In this document: positions 51,273-60,153 of the stretch, one piece after another
How the letters are laid out: each line of letters opens with the position of its first letter
Position numbering within the stretch: the first letter of the stretch is position 1
Assembly (NCBI GenBank): GCA_964591175.1
Contig: CAZQAF010000006.1
Location: 1-64,000 of the forward strand
Source of the DNA: UBA11574 sp964591175
Lineage (GTDB): Bacteria > Desulfobacterota > Desulfobacteria > Desulfobacterales > UBA11574
Direction: 5' to 3'
Length of the DNA: 64,000 nt
Position numbers and translations under genes: made by a program
Notes under the pieces: model-generated
Databases searched by the model: none
Told to the model about the DNA's origin: nothing
Seen by the model: the letters and a program-made list of their open reading frames with translations, nothing else

Positions 51273-52076
51273 TCAGTTTTCAAATTTACAATTACTTTTG
51301 AGTTCTTCCGGTGTGATCGTGTAGAGTGCATCCAACATCGCGATCATGAAACTTCCCGGCGCAGATGCTTTTTTTGCCGCAACTTCTCCGGCCCATCCGA
51401 AAAATGCCAGCGCCGTGGCTGTTGCGCTGAACGGATCCTCGTCGATCGATAAAAAGGCGCCAATGGTCGACGTAGCCGCACAACCGGTCCCGGTGACATA
51501 GCTCATGAGCGGGTGGCCGTTTGAAACCCGTATCAATTGTTTGCCGTCTGTAATCACGTCCGTGGGACCGGTGACTGCAAGGACGGTTCCGATTTCGCCG
51601 GCGAGCGTTTTTGCGGTTTGCACGGCAGCCTCGACCGAATGAATCGAATCCACCCCTTTGGTTTTCGAATCCTCCCGCCGGAGGGATAGGATCTCTGATG
51701 CATTCCCGCGTATGACGCTGACGCGGGTTTCTTTAATAATTTGTTTTGCAGCGCCTGTTCTGAACGATGTCGCCCCGGACCCAACAGGATCGAGTATGAT
51801 CGGTATTTTTGATACAGACGCCTTTTTCCCGGCTTTTATCATCGCTGCAATCCAGTCATTGTTCAGCGTGCCGATATTGAGAACCAGCGCCCCGGCAAAG
51901 GACACCATTTCTTCCACCTCATTTAACGCATGGGCCATCACCGGTGATGCACCCATCGCCAATAGTGCATTTGCCGTATAGTTCATCACCACGTAATTGG
52001 TGATATTATGAATCAACGGCTTTTTCTTTCTTACTGCCGCCAGATTTAAAGCGGCTTTTTCTGATAAAATTTTCAT
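51273..52076 (-). CDS. thiM: Hydroxyethylthiazole kinase ThiM
   Basis: A 267-residue thiazole-salvage kinase. Diagnostic are HNITNYVVMNYTANALLAMGASPVMAHA, LVLNIGTLNNDW, ILDPVGSGATSFRT, SVIRGNASEILSL and the catalytic GTGCAATSTIGAF. ATG at 52074-52076. The upstream 97 bases to the gap show no recognisable TPP riboswitch; it could be hidden in the gap. thiD/thiE are not in the window. Confidence 0.94.
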   Translation of the reverse strand: MKILSEKAALNLAAVRKKKPLIHNITNYVVMNYTANALLAMGASPVMAHALNEVEEMVSFAGALVLNIGTLNNDWIAAMIKAGKKASVSKIPIILDPVGSGATSFRTGAAKQIIKETRVSVIRGNASEILSLRREDSKTKGVDSIHSVEAAVQTAKTLAGEIGTVLAVTGPTDVITDGKQLIRVSNGHPLMSYVTGTGCAATSTIGAFLSIDEDPFSATATALAFFGWAGEVAAKKASAPGSFMIAMLDALYTITPEELKSNCKFEN

Positions 52077-52173
52077 GTTTTACCCCATTGTCGGTGAATG
52101 TTGTATCCCGGACCAAAATCAATTCATACTGATTATGTATCCTAAAATGAGCGGAAAATCAAAAAGACAAAAA

Positions 52174-52273
52174 NNNNNNNNNNNNNNNNNNNNNNNNNNN
52201 NNNNNNNNNNNNNNNNNNNNNNNNNNNNNNNNNNNNNNNNNNNNNNNNNNNNNNNNNNNNNNNNNNNNNNNNN
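52174..52273. other. Assembly gap (100 N)
   Basis: Second run of exactly 100 N, presumably of unknown real length. Together with 42650-42749 it isolates the 42750-52173 block. Confidence 0.99.
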
Positions 52274-52640
52274 AGATTTTGCAGACGCCGAAAAGGCCCG
52301 CCTGATTGCGGCGGGCCTTTAAATCAAAGATTGCAGCGGGTGTTAATCTATGACGGTGGCGGCTTCCAGAATGTAGTAGGGGATCTTGATGCCGATTTTT
52401 TTGTTTTAATGGTCGTTTGGCGCCATATTTCCCATAGACAGGGCAAAATAAGTCACAATATCGGATTAATTGTTGAAAATAATTTTTTTTACGTTACAAT
52501 GCCTACTGTATAATTTCGGTGAGTATCTAAAAAGATAAGTCCGGCACTGGATTGGATAATTCCAATATGAAATGACCGTATTTCCGAAAAGGGCTCTTTG
52601 AAGTCCATTTTTTTTACCATGATTTTGAAAGGAATCCATC
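52274..52640. other. Intergenic region after the gap
   Basis: About 365 bases between the gap and the parvulin gene. It opens with a strong terminator hairpin (52292-52320) belonging to a transcript lost in the gap. The remainder is AT-rich and shows no gene or repeat. Confidence 0.5.
52292..52320 (+). terminator. Intrinsic terminator-like hairpin at contig edge
   Basis: AAAGGCCCGCC pairs with GGCGGGCCTTT around the 7-base loop TGATTGC. It probably ends a gene located in the gap. Confidence 0.75.
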
Positions 52641-53627
52641 ATGAAATTTATCCGCATTAAATTGGTGCGAAACATTGCGATCCTGTTGACCTTCCTGGCA
52701 GCTTCTATTCCGGCCTTGGCTAAAGAAGCGAAATCTCCTCCGGAGAAGGCGGCCGTGGTAAACGGTGTGGTCATTACCCAAAAAGAACTCGCCAAGGAAC
52801 TGGACTTTCATCTTCAGCGTTTTTCCCGGCAGGGGGTTCAATTATCCAAGGAACAGATGGATAATTTAAAAAATAAGGTATTGGAAAATCTCATTGATCG
52901 GGAAATCCTGTACCAGGAAAGCCAGAAGGCCGGAATCAAGGTCGATAATAACAAAATAAATGAAGAATTGTCGGCTGTTAAAAAGCGTTTTCCCAACAAG
53001 GACGAATATAAAAAGGCTTTGAGCGCGATGAAGATCTCAGAGAATGATATAAAAAAGCAGATCAAAGAGAAACTTGCCATCAGTGAGTTGATCGACATGA
53101 AGATTACCAAAAAGATCGTCGTTACCGATAAGGAAACCAAGGCTTTTTATGACAACCACCCGGATTTGTTCAAACAGCCTGAACAGGTGAAGGCCAGCCA
53201 CATTTTAATCAAGGTTGAAGCCGGCGCAGATCAGCAAAAGAAATCGCAGGCCATGGAAAAAATTAAAAAGATACAAAAAGAATTGAAGGGCGGCCAGGAT
53301 TTTGCCGTACTGGCCAAGAAATACTCAGAGGACAAAGGCAGCAGCGCCAATGGGGGTGATCTGGGATATTTTGCACGCGGGCAGATGGTCAAGCCTTTCG
53401 AAGATGCGGCATTTGGATTGAAACCCAATGAAGTCAGCGACATCGTCGAAACCCGATTCGGGTATCACTTGATAAAAGTTTATGGTAAGAAGCCGGGAAA
53501 AATCCTGGCGTATGACGAAATCAAGGATTTGCTCATCAAGCGTTTGCGCCAGGAAAAAACCCAGCAAGAAGCGGCCAAGTATATTGCCGATCTTAAAAAA
53601 GATGCGAAGATAAAGAAATACCTCTAG
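52641..53627 (+). CDS. Periplasmic parvulin-type peptidyl-prolyl isomerase (SurA/PrsA-like)
   Basis: A 328-residue exported chaperone. Signal peptide 1-27 (ends SIPALAKEA). A SurA-type N-terminal helical domain follows (VVNGVVITQKELAKELDFHL), then one parvulin domain at about 185-275: VKASHILIKVEAGAD, FAVLAKKYSEDKGSSANGGDLGYFARGQMVKPFEDAAFGL and TRFGYHLIKV. It folds outer-membrane or periplasmic proteins. ATG 52641 has AAAGGAATCC upstream. A palindromic terminator follows its stop. Confidence 0.9.
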   Translation: MKFIRIKLVRNIAILLTFLAASIPALAKEAKSPPEKAAVVNGVVITQKELAKELDFHLQRFSRQGVQLSKEQMDNLKNKVLENLIDREILYQESQKAGIKVDNNKINEELSAVKKRFPNKDEYKKALSAMKISENDIKKQIKEKLAISELIDMKITKKIVVTDKETKAFYDNHPDLFKQPEQVKASHILIKVEAGADQQKKSQAMEKIKKIQKELKGGQDFAVLAKKYSEDKGSSANGGDLGYFARGQMVKPFEDAAFGLKPNEVSDIVETRFGYHLIKVYGKKPGKILAYDEIKDLLIKRLRQEKTQQEAAKYIADLKKDAKIKKYL

Positions 53628-53637
53628 AACAAATTAC

Positions 53638-53677
53638 GGTAAGTATTCAGGGGGTGCGCCCTCCCTGAATACTTACC
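53638..53677. terminator. Bidirectional terminator hairpin carrying the P1 end motif
   Basis: GGTAAGTATTCAGGG (53638-53652) pairs perfectly with CCCTGAATACTTACC (53663-53677) around GGGTGCGCCCT, between two convergent genes. The 12-mer CAGGGGGTGCGC (53648-53659) is identical to 17724-17735 at the left end of palindrome P1. It may be a minimal or collapsed member of that element family. Confidence 0.8.
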
Positions 53678-53685
53678 ATTTCCGG

Positions 53686-55344
53686 CTATTTTTTCTTGTT
53701 CGCCATCGTATAAGTCATGAAACCGCCGCTTAAGTTTCTGGAATGAAATCCGTTTTGGACAAGGATCCTGTGTGCCAGATATCCTCTGAATCCTACCGCA
53801 CAAAACGGTATATACGTTCTGTGTCTGTCGAGTTCGGATAGCCTGCTTCTGAGTTTATCTATAGGAATATGCAATGCCCCTTCGATCTCTCCCTCATGTT
53901 TCATCTCAAATTTGGTTCGAAGGTCGATCAAAACCTCACCGTTTTGTTGAAGGGCCTCAAGTTCACCCCAATGAGCGATTTCCATATCTCCTTTAAGGAT
54001 ATTGGCAGCCACGAATCCGCAAATGTTGATGGGGTCTTTCGCCGATGAATACGGCGGTGCATAGGCCAGCTCCAGTTCTTGAAGATCGAAGACGGTCATT
54101 TTTGCCCGAAGAGAAGTGGCAAGCACATCGATTCTTTTATCCACGCCATTTTTACCCACAATTTGAGCGCCCAGCAGGTTGCCGGTACCCGGAGAAAAGA
54201 GAATTTTTATCGACGTGTTGGTGGCGCCCGGGTAATAACCGGCGTGTGAACCGGAATGGGTGTAGGAAACAAGATAAGGCATATCGTGCTTTTTCAAAAA
54301 TTTTTCGTTAGCGCCGGTGGATGCCAGGACCATATCGAAGACTTTAACCACCGAAGTGCCCAGGGTGCCGGTAAAGATCGACGTTCTGCCCAGAGCATTG
54401 TCCGCGGCGATGCGCGCCTGTTTATTGGCAGGCCCTGCCAGGGCAGTCAGCGTGGGAAATCCCGTGACGATATCTCTGACCTCCACCGCATCTCCCACGG
54501 CATAGATATCGGGGTTGGAAGTTCTCATGGTGTCGTCGACCGCAATACCGCCGGTTGGGCCTATTTTCAGATTTGCCTGTTTGGCCAGTGAATTTTCGGG
54601 CCTGATCCCTACGGAAAGCAGCACCAAATCGCACTCAATGTCGCTTCCTTTCTGCGTAGAGACTAAAATCCGGTCACCTGTTTTAGAAAATGATTTCACA
54701 CCGTTTTCAAACTCGAGGTCTACGTCTTTGGCTTCGAGATGCTCATGAATAATGGATGCCATTTCATAGTCCAAAGCAGGCATTACCTGGTCGAGCATTT
54801 CCACGATGGTTGTTTTAACGCCTCTCTCGGTCAGATTATCGGCCATTTCGAGTCCGATAAAGCCACCGCCCACGACAACGGCGCGGCGGGGATTTCGCTC
54901 GTCCACAATTTTTTTGATTCGGTCTGAATCCGGTACGGTTCGAAGATGAAAAATATTCTCCAGTTCAATCCCCTCCAAGGGCGGCTTGATGGGTTCTGCA
55001 CCGGGAGATAAAATAAGCTTATCGTAGCTTTCCCGGTATGTATCGCCGGTGGCCGTATTTTTTATCTCAACGGTCTTTTCTTTGGCATCTATTCCCACGA
55101 CTTCGGAGAAAATGCGCACATCGATGTTATACCGATTTTTGAATTCTTTTGGTGTGGCCAAAAGGAGGTGGGCGCGTCTTTTGATAACATTTCCGATATA
55201 ATAGGGAAGTCCGCAGTTGGCAAAGGAGATAAATTCTCCCCGCTCGAAAACGATGATTTCAGCATCCTCACTCACTCTTCTTGCCCGAGCCGCTGCTGTA
55301 GCGCCTCCGGCAACGCCACCGACAATAACCAATTTAATAGCCAT
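53686..55344 (-). CDS. CoA-disulfide reductase/NADH oxidase family flavoprotein with C-terminal rhodanese domain
   Basis: A 552-residue fusion. The N-terminal FAD-binding GGVAGGATAAARARR and the redox-active Cys in SFANCGLPYYIG (single Cys, near 44) define the CoA-disulfide/polysulfide reductase group. NAD-binding AVVVGGGFIGLEMADNL follows, and VGDAVEV is the second FAD motif. The last 100 residues are a rhodanese domain with the catalytic Cys in PFCAVGFRGYLA. Such fusions reduce CoA persulfides or polysulfide and fit the sulfur metabolism of this organism. Confidence 0.92.
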   Translation of the reverse strand: MAIKLVIVGGVAGGATAAARARRVSEDAEIIVFERGEFISFANCGLPYYIGNVIKRRAHLLLATPKEFKNRYNIDVRIFSEVVGIDAKEKTVEIKNTATGDTYRESYDKLILSPGAEPIKPPLEGIELENIFHLRTVPDSDRIKKIVDERNPRRAVVVGGGFIGLEMADNLTERGVKTTIVEMLDQVMPALDYEMASIIHEHLEAKDVDLEFENGVKSFSKTGDRILVSTQKGSDIECDLVLLSVGIRPENSLAKQANLKIGPTGGIAVDDTMRTSNPDIYAVGDAVEVRDIVTGFPTLTALAGPANKQARIAADNALGRTSIFTGTLGTSVVKVFDMVLASTGANEKFLKKHDMPYLVSYTHSGSHAGYYPGATNTSIKILFSPGTGNLLGAQIVGKNGVDKRIDVLATSLRAKMTVFDLQELELAYAPPYSSAKDPINICGFVAANILKGDMEIAHWGELEALQQNGEVLIDLRTKFEMKHEGEIEGALHIPIDKLRSRLSELDRHRTYIPFCAVGFRGYLAHRILVQNGFHSRNLSGGFMTYTMANKKK

Positions 55345-55526
55345 GTTTTTTCCCTCAAATAAGTTTATTTGTTTCTATATTTTACATATTATCGTGTTTA
55401 GAAATAAAATCAAGCAGCCACTTCCAATGGTTGACTTATTCGAACAATAGGGCCGTCCTTTTTGATTTTCATTTCCCAGCGGCGCCGCACGATTTTATTC
55501 CATTGTAAAAAAAGAGAAAACAAGTT

Positions 55527-55598
55527 ATGAAATTAAAACAAATTAGGCGCTTGGAACCGATCGATGATGAAATTTATCAACAGGAATCCTCTGAATGA
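55527..55598 (+). CDS. 23-residue leader ORF upstream of antiporter
   Basis: A 23-codon frame starting MKLKQIRRLEPIDDEIY and ending in TGA at 55596-55598. Its stop overlaps the antiporter ATG (ATGA at 55595-55598), the classic arrangement for translational coupling. The predicted peptide is charged and contains no run of regulatory codons. Only a weak purine-rich ribosome site (AAAGAGAAAACAAG) precedes it. It may control access to the antiporter start, or be the last piece of a decayed gene. Confidence 0.4.
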   Translation: MKLKQIRRLEPIDDEIYQQESSE

Positions 55599-56809
55599 TT
55601 GAGCATGCCGTTGGAATATATATCGGGATATTGCTGCTGTCATGTGTGATAGCGATTGCCAGTAAAATGGTGACGCAATTGCCGTATACCATCTTTTTGA
55701 CGTTGGTGGGGCTGGGGATCGGCGTCCTCGGAATCGGACCGGAAATCGAGGCGACCGGGTTTAGTCATGATCTGATATTTTTCGTGTTTTTACCGCCTTT
55801 GTTATTTCAAGGCGCGTTTCATATGAATCTGAACTCCCTGTTGAAGCAGTTCTGGCCGGTCGTTTGTTTTGCAGTACCGGGTGTGGTTGTATCGACCCTT
55901 CTGGTGGGAGGAATGGTCGGCTGGCTGGGCGGCATCAATTCAATGATGGTCGCGGTACTTTTTGGCGCCTTGATCTCACCAACAGATCCTGTGAGTGTGT
56001 TGGCGTTGTTTAAGGAGGTGGGCGCACCCGAAGATTTAAAGATACTGGTAGAAGGAGAGTCGCTGTTTAATGATGCAACCGGGGTCGTGCTATTCACGAT
56101 TTTGCTGGAAGCCGTGATAAAAGGACAGGGATTCGGATTCGGCCGGGCAGTATATGAATTTGTGAAGGTCTCCGCTGGCGGGCTTCTGCTGGGGGTCGTG
56201 CTCGGTTGGATCGTTTATAAGATCATGCGGCATCTGGAGGATCATCTGCTGGAAAATGCCCTTTGTCTTGTTTTGGCTTATGGATCATTTTGGCTGGCGG
56301 AAGTCATTCACTTTTCGGGGGTCATTACAACCGTCATGGCCGGCCTGATGATCGGTAATTATGGCCGGCGGCTTTCCATGAGCAAAAAGACGACCCAAAC
56401 CGTAGAAATATTTTTTGAATCGATAGATTTTTTAATCAATTCAGTCCTTTTTATTTTGATCGGCCTGGAGCTGCGAGAAGCGCAGGCCGGTTATGTGTGG
56501 ATGACGGTGTTGGTTGCCGTTGGGGCAATGATGATAAGTCGCGCGGCAGTTTCTTATAGTTTCTATTGGTTGCTGAATCAGTGGGGTACAAAACGGCCTC
56601 AGAAATGGAAGCATATTCTCTTCTGGGGCGGCTTGAGAGGATCGATACCGATTGCTCTCCTGCTCCAAATACCCAACGAGGGTGTGCTAGAAACATTCCG
56701 CCCGTTGCTGCTGGTGGCGGGATTCGGTTGTGTATTCTTTTCCCTGGTCGTTCAAGGGACCACCATGGGACCGCTGATGCGCAGGCTCGGTATCGGGGCC
56801 GCGGCATAA
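55595..56809 (+). CDS. Na+/H+ antiporter, CPA1 family (NhaP-like)
   Basis: A 404-residue membrane protein with 11-12 predicted helices. FFVFLPPLLFQGAFHMNLNSL, ALISPTDPVSVLALFKEVGAPEDLKILVEGESLFNDATGVVLF and FWGGLRGSIPIALLLQIP are the standard CPA1 motifs, including the ND pair of the transport site. It exchanges cytoplasmic Na+ for H+. The C-terminal cytosolic domain is short. ATG 55595 overlaps the stop of a small leader ORF. Confidence 0.92.
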   Translation: MIEHAVGIYIGILLLSCVIAIASKMVTQLPYTIFLTLVGLGIGVLGIGPEIEATGFSHDLIFFVFLPPLLFQGAFHMNLNSLLKQFWPVVCFAVPGVVVSTLLVGGMVGWLGGINSMMVAVLFGALISPTDPVSVLALFKEVGAPEDLKILVEGESLFNDATGVVLFTILLEAVIKGQGFGFGRAVYEFVKVSAGGLLLGVVLGWIVYKIMRHLEDHLLENALCLVLAYGSFWLAEVIHFSGVITTVMAGLMIGNYGRRLSMSKKTTQTVEIFFESIDFLINSVLFILIGLELREAQAGYVWMTVLVAVGAMMISRAAVSYSFYWLLNQWGTKRPQKWKHILFWGGLRGSIPIALLLQIPNEGVLETFRPLLLVAGFGCVFFSLVVQGTTMGPLMRRLGIGAAA

Positions 56810-56910
56810 ACAGTCGAATATTAACACCGGATGTTTAAGCCAGAACGGGTCGGTTCCAGGTTCAGCGTTCAAAGTTTCCAACTATTGGAAACTGCCTTTC
56901 TTTTTCTCGG

Positions 56911-57138
56911 TCAACGCTTTTTGAATTGTCCATATCCATATTGACCTTCGGGAATGATACCTTCAAAATTAAAATATTCCAACGCATGATCATCCACCAT
57001 GACGGCCAGTCTTTTGTCGGAAGGGTTTAAAGACGGCCCTTTGGGTATCGCCCAGGATTTTAAGACACCTTCTATCTCCAACCGAAAATCATAATGGAGC
57101 TGCCTGGCGTGATGTTCCTGTACAACAAAACGCATCAT
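56911..57138 (-). pseudogene. LigD-type 3'-phosphoesterase domain stub
   Basis: 75 codons with a strong match to the phosphoesterase domain of bacterial NHEJ ligase D: RFVVQEHHARQLHYDFRLEIEGVLKSWAIPKGPSLNP and DDHALEYFNFEGIIPEGQYGYGQF. The domain normally continues with a GTVxxWDxG-type strand and 40 more residues, and is preceded by about 20. Both ends are missing and the frame ends in KKR. The core His/Asp/Arg residues survive, so some activity is possible, but it reads as a truncated gene. No ku or ligase gene is near. Confidence 0.65.
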
Positions 57139-57367
57139 CAGATCGTACCTGTCGTTATCATGAATCTTCCGGATTTATGTCTGGACTCTCGCCTAAAAAT
57201 GTATATTTTTTAAATTAAGTGTATAAAAAAAATAATTTCATCGCAAGATTCGGATAGAACTATTCTCCATATCGGTATTATATTTATGCCGGAAAAACAA
57301 GACACGTTCTCTTTATAAAAGATGCGGTGTATCATTCGGCATCCAACCGACGTAAAAGGAGAAAATA

Positions 57368-58429
57368 ATGGACTTATCGGAACAGGCCTTATGGCAGGGT
57401 GTGTTAAAACGGGACAGCCGATATGACGGGATATGCTTTTATGGGGTCATATCGACCTTTATTTATTGCCGTTTGCACTGCCCAAGCAAAAAGCCCAAGT
57501 TTGAAAATGTGAGGTTTTTCTTTGGTAAAGAAGGTGCGGAAAAGGCCGGATTTAGACCGTGTCGGCGCTGCCGTCCCGATCAAGCCGGGGAACCGGGCAC
57601 AAACGAAATCGTATCAAAAATACTTACAGTCTGCCGCTACATTGAAACCTGCGATTATGCCCCGAGATTAGACGAGCTTTCGCAAAAGGTAAACTTGAGT
57701 TCCTTCCATTTGCAGCGCATTTTTAAAAAAACTTTGGGAATATCACCGCGGAATTATGTGGATATGCACCGGCAACAGCGGCTGAAAAAGGCATTAAAAG
57801 CCGGCGATGGCGTTGCGCTTGCCATTTATGAAGCGGGTTATGGATCGAGCAGCCGACTTTATGAAATATCATCCCGTTATTTGGGGATGACGCCCAAGGC
57901 ATATAAGGATAATGGCAAAGGGCAAAGGATTTACTATTCAATCGTAAAGTGTCCGTTGGGGCTTCTCCTGCTGGCAGCGACTAAAATGGGTATTTGTGCC
58001 GTTCGAATCGGCGATTCGCACAGAGTGCTCGTTGATGAATTGGAAAGTGAATTCAATAACGCTGAAATTGCCGAAGCGGATTCAAAATTATCTGAATGGG
58101 CCCAAATGCTCATCGATTATCTGGCGGGGAGCAGCCCATGGCCAACACTTCCCTTTGACGTCAAGGCAACCGCATTTCAACGAAGGGTATGGGATCGTCT
58201 CAGAACGATCCCCGAAGGGCAAACAATGTCTTACAGTGAAATTGCGGCTGCAATCGGTCAACCCAAAGCGACCCGAGCTGTGGCGCGCGCATGTGCAACC
58301 AATCCGGTCGCGCTGGTCATTCCGTGCCATCGGGTCGTTCCCAAAACAAAAGGTACGGGTGGATACCGTTGGGGGGCTGAACGAAAAAGAAAGCTGCTGG
58401 CGATGGAAAAGCAAAAAAGGCTCTCGTAA
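57368..58429 (+). CDS. ada: Bifunctional Ada DNA-repair methyltransferase/regulator
   Basis: A 353-residue Ada. The N-terminal zinc domain has the Cys residues in YCRLHCPSKKP and CRRCRPDQ, including the phosphotriester acceptor Cys. An AraC-type helix-turn-helix follows (FHLQRIFKKTLGISPRNYVD). The C-terminal O6-methylguanine methyltransferase has the acceptor Cys in VIPCHRVVPKTKGTGGYRWG. Full-length, all domains intact. A GTAAAAGGAGAAAATA site precedes ATG 57368. Confidence 0.95.
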   Translation: MDLSEQALWQGVLKRDSRYDGICFYGVISTFIYCRLHCPSKKPKFENVRFFFGKEGAEKAGFRPCRRCRPDQAGEPGTNEIVSKILTVCRYIETCDYAPRLDELSQKVNLSSFHLQRIFKKTLGISPRNYVDMHRQQRLKKALKAGDGVALAIYEAGYGSSSRLYEISSRYLGMTPKAYKDNGKGQRIYYSIVKCPLGLLLLAATKMGICAVRIGDSHRVLVDELESEFNNAEIAEADSKLSEWAQMLIDYLAGSSPWPTLPFDVKATAFQRRVWDRLRTIPEGQTMSYSEIAAAIGQPKATRAVARACATNPVALVIPCHRVVPKTKGTGGYRWGAERKRKLLAMEKQKRLS

Positions 58430-58626
58430 TACACCGCTTCACCCATATGATTAAAATATGATATGACACTTCTGTGGGTTTAATCAATGCGGATAAGAAA
58501 AAACACTATCTTTATGGGTTCTTGCATGGTTTTTGCATAGTTTGCATAAGAAAAATGAGAAAAACGGGAATTTCTCGAACTTGCTGTTCAACATCAAATT
58601 AATTCTTTCATGAGGATGGCGGAAAA

Positions 58627-58980
58627 ATGTTTACGCTGGTTATAACTGAAAACGAAAGCGTCAATGATTCGGTCGCTTGCAGATCCCAAGAAAAGCCCAT
58701 TTCGGATGAGTATTACAGTGTTCAGTTCTTTATAAACGGCAAAGGGCCGGGATACCTGTTCAAATTACGAACTATTTCCTCAAACAGGCCCTGTATTCTT
58801 GTAAAACATGATTCCTCCGTGTTCAAAGAATTGAGAGTCGGCGACATATTGGACATGGAATATATTCCCCCCGAATCATTCGGTGTCGGTACACTTTTAA
58901 AAACCCGGATCACTTCAAAAATTCCCCATGACCGTTATTCGGGGCATTCTATTGTAGAGTTATCTGTCATCGATAATTAA
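58627..58980 (+). CDS. PilZ-like protein of unknown role
   Basis: A 117-residue beta-rich protein. YLFKLRTISSNRPCILVKHDSSVFKELRVGDILDMEYIPPESFG and RYSGHSIVELSVID resemble the barrel core of PilZ-type proteins in deltaproteobacteria: a K/R-x-x-x-I-S segment, a VGD turn and a GHxxV-x-L-S-end. The canonical RxxxR motif that binds cyclic di-GMP is not visible, so binding is doubtful. GAGGATGGCGGAAAA precedes ATG 58627. Confidence 0.6.
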   Translation: MFTLVITENESVNDSVACRSQEKPISDEYYSVQFFINGKGPGYLFKLRTISSNRPCILVKHDSSVFKELRVGDILDMEYIPPESFGVGTLLKTRITSKIPHDRYSGHSIVELSVIDN

Positions 58981-59329
58981 ATTATATTTTCCTTTCGAAG
59001 TGAAAATACGGCATAAGGTTATTCGGCAATAAAGATTCAGGCGTGCTTTTTCCGTCATTATTTTGACACTCAATTTTACACCATTCCTCCCGCATCGGGT
59101 TTGCTCTCTTTTTTTAATCACGGTAATTCGTTGAAATCGAGTATCCGCAGTCCATTTCTTGATTTCCCCAGGTAATAATTTGTCATTATTGGTTGTTGCT
59201 TTGAATTTAAATAATAACAGCATAAAATAATTGACTGATTTATACTTTTTCTTTAAATATAAATAACGCGAACTGCCAATTTCCTGGTGTTAATTGAACG
59301 GCCATTGAAACAAAAGGATTAAATAAAGA
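58981..59329. other. Intergenic stretch
   Basis: About 350 bases between the PilZ-like and FDDTD genes. A reverse frame of 87 codons (58960-59223) exists but overlaps the preceding gene, has no ribosome site and no domain-like sequence. No repeat or structured RNA was noticed. Confidence 0.4.
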
Positions 59330-60103
59330 ATGGGAAAAATGATGAAAGTGTATTTTGGTTTCGATGATACGGACACCCTTGACTCGCTCTATGGCACCGG
59401 CAAGCTTGTTCGATGGTTTCAAAATGACCTGCCGAAGGGTTGCGAATGCCGGGGCGTGATTCGCCAGCAACTTTACGTGTGCGATGAAATTCCATACACT
59501 TCTCACAACAGTTCGGCATGCATGATCGCCGAGTTTGCTGATCCGGATCTTTTGGATCTGGCGATCGAAAGCGCTGCAAACCATCTCAAAAAACATTTTG
59601 TTTCCGGGAGCGACCCTGGATTATGCGTGGCCACTGAATTCGATACATCACTAAATCGACTTATCGAGTTCGGGCATTTTTGCACCCATGGCGTATCCTC
59701 CCAAAAACAAGCGCTTGAAGCCGCAAAATCAGTTCATCTTTCCGGTCACGGCGGCACGAATGACGGTATTATCGGAGCGGCGGCGGCAGTAGGACTGACA
59801 GCATCGGGATGGTCCGGACGATTTATCGAATTGAATAATTTGCGAAGTTATCCGGAAACAATAAAGGTGTATGAATTAAGAAGCGACGGCATCAAGGTTG
59901 TCTCAATGGAAAGGGATGCGAAAATTCCCGCCCCCGATGATGTAGTGTTTACCAACGGATGGATTCGGCCGCGACTTTTAGGTCATCAACCGATTCTTTT
60001 TGTGCATCCCAAAGGCGAAGGGCGATGGGAAAATATGTATTTGAGACGAAAAACAAATCACCAGGAACTGCAGGCATGTGAGACGGACACGGTCAGTACC
60101 TGA
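59330..60103 (+). CDS. TiaS-like FDDTD-motif protein
   Basis: A 257-residue protein with YFGFDDTDTLDSLYGTGKLVRWF at the N terminus. This FDDTD motif is the catalytic signature of TiaS, the archaeal enzyme that puts agmatine on C34 of tRNA-Ile2. HGVSSQKQALEAAKSVHLSGHGGTNDGIIGAAAAVGLTASGWSGRFIE (with GHGGTNDGIIGA in the middle) also matches the catalytic domain's later part. The OB-fold and zinc ribbon of TiaS are absent. Bacteria use TilS for this tRNA, so the substrate here must be different or unknown. Confidence 0.72.
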   Translation: MGKMMKVYFGFDDTDTLDSLYGTGKLVRWFQNDLPKGCECRGVIRQQLYVCDEIPYTSHNSSACMIAEFADPDLLDLAIESAANHLKKHFVSGSDPGLCVATEFDTSLNRLIEFGHFCTHGVSSQKQALEAAKSVHLSGHGGTNDGIIGAAAAVGLTASGWSGRFIELNNLRSYPETIKVYELRSDGIKVVSMERDAKIPAPDDVVFTNGWIRPRLLGHQPILFVHPKGEGRWENMYLRRKTNHQELQACETDTVST

Positions 60104-60153
60104 TGCAAATATCAAAAAACGTCAGAGACGACTCGAACATATATTACGTCTTT

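Noticed and set aside
52077..52173. TPP riboswitch before thiM
   Set aside because: None of the THI-box sequences is visible in the 97 bases before the gap; one could lie in the gap but cannot be claimed.
58960..59223. 87-codon reverse frame
   Set aside because: Overlaps the PilZ-like gene, has no ribosome site and no domain-like sequence.
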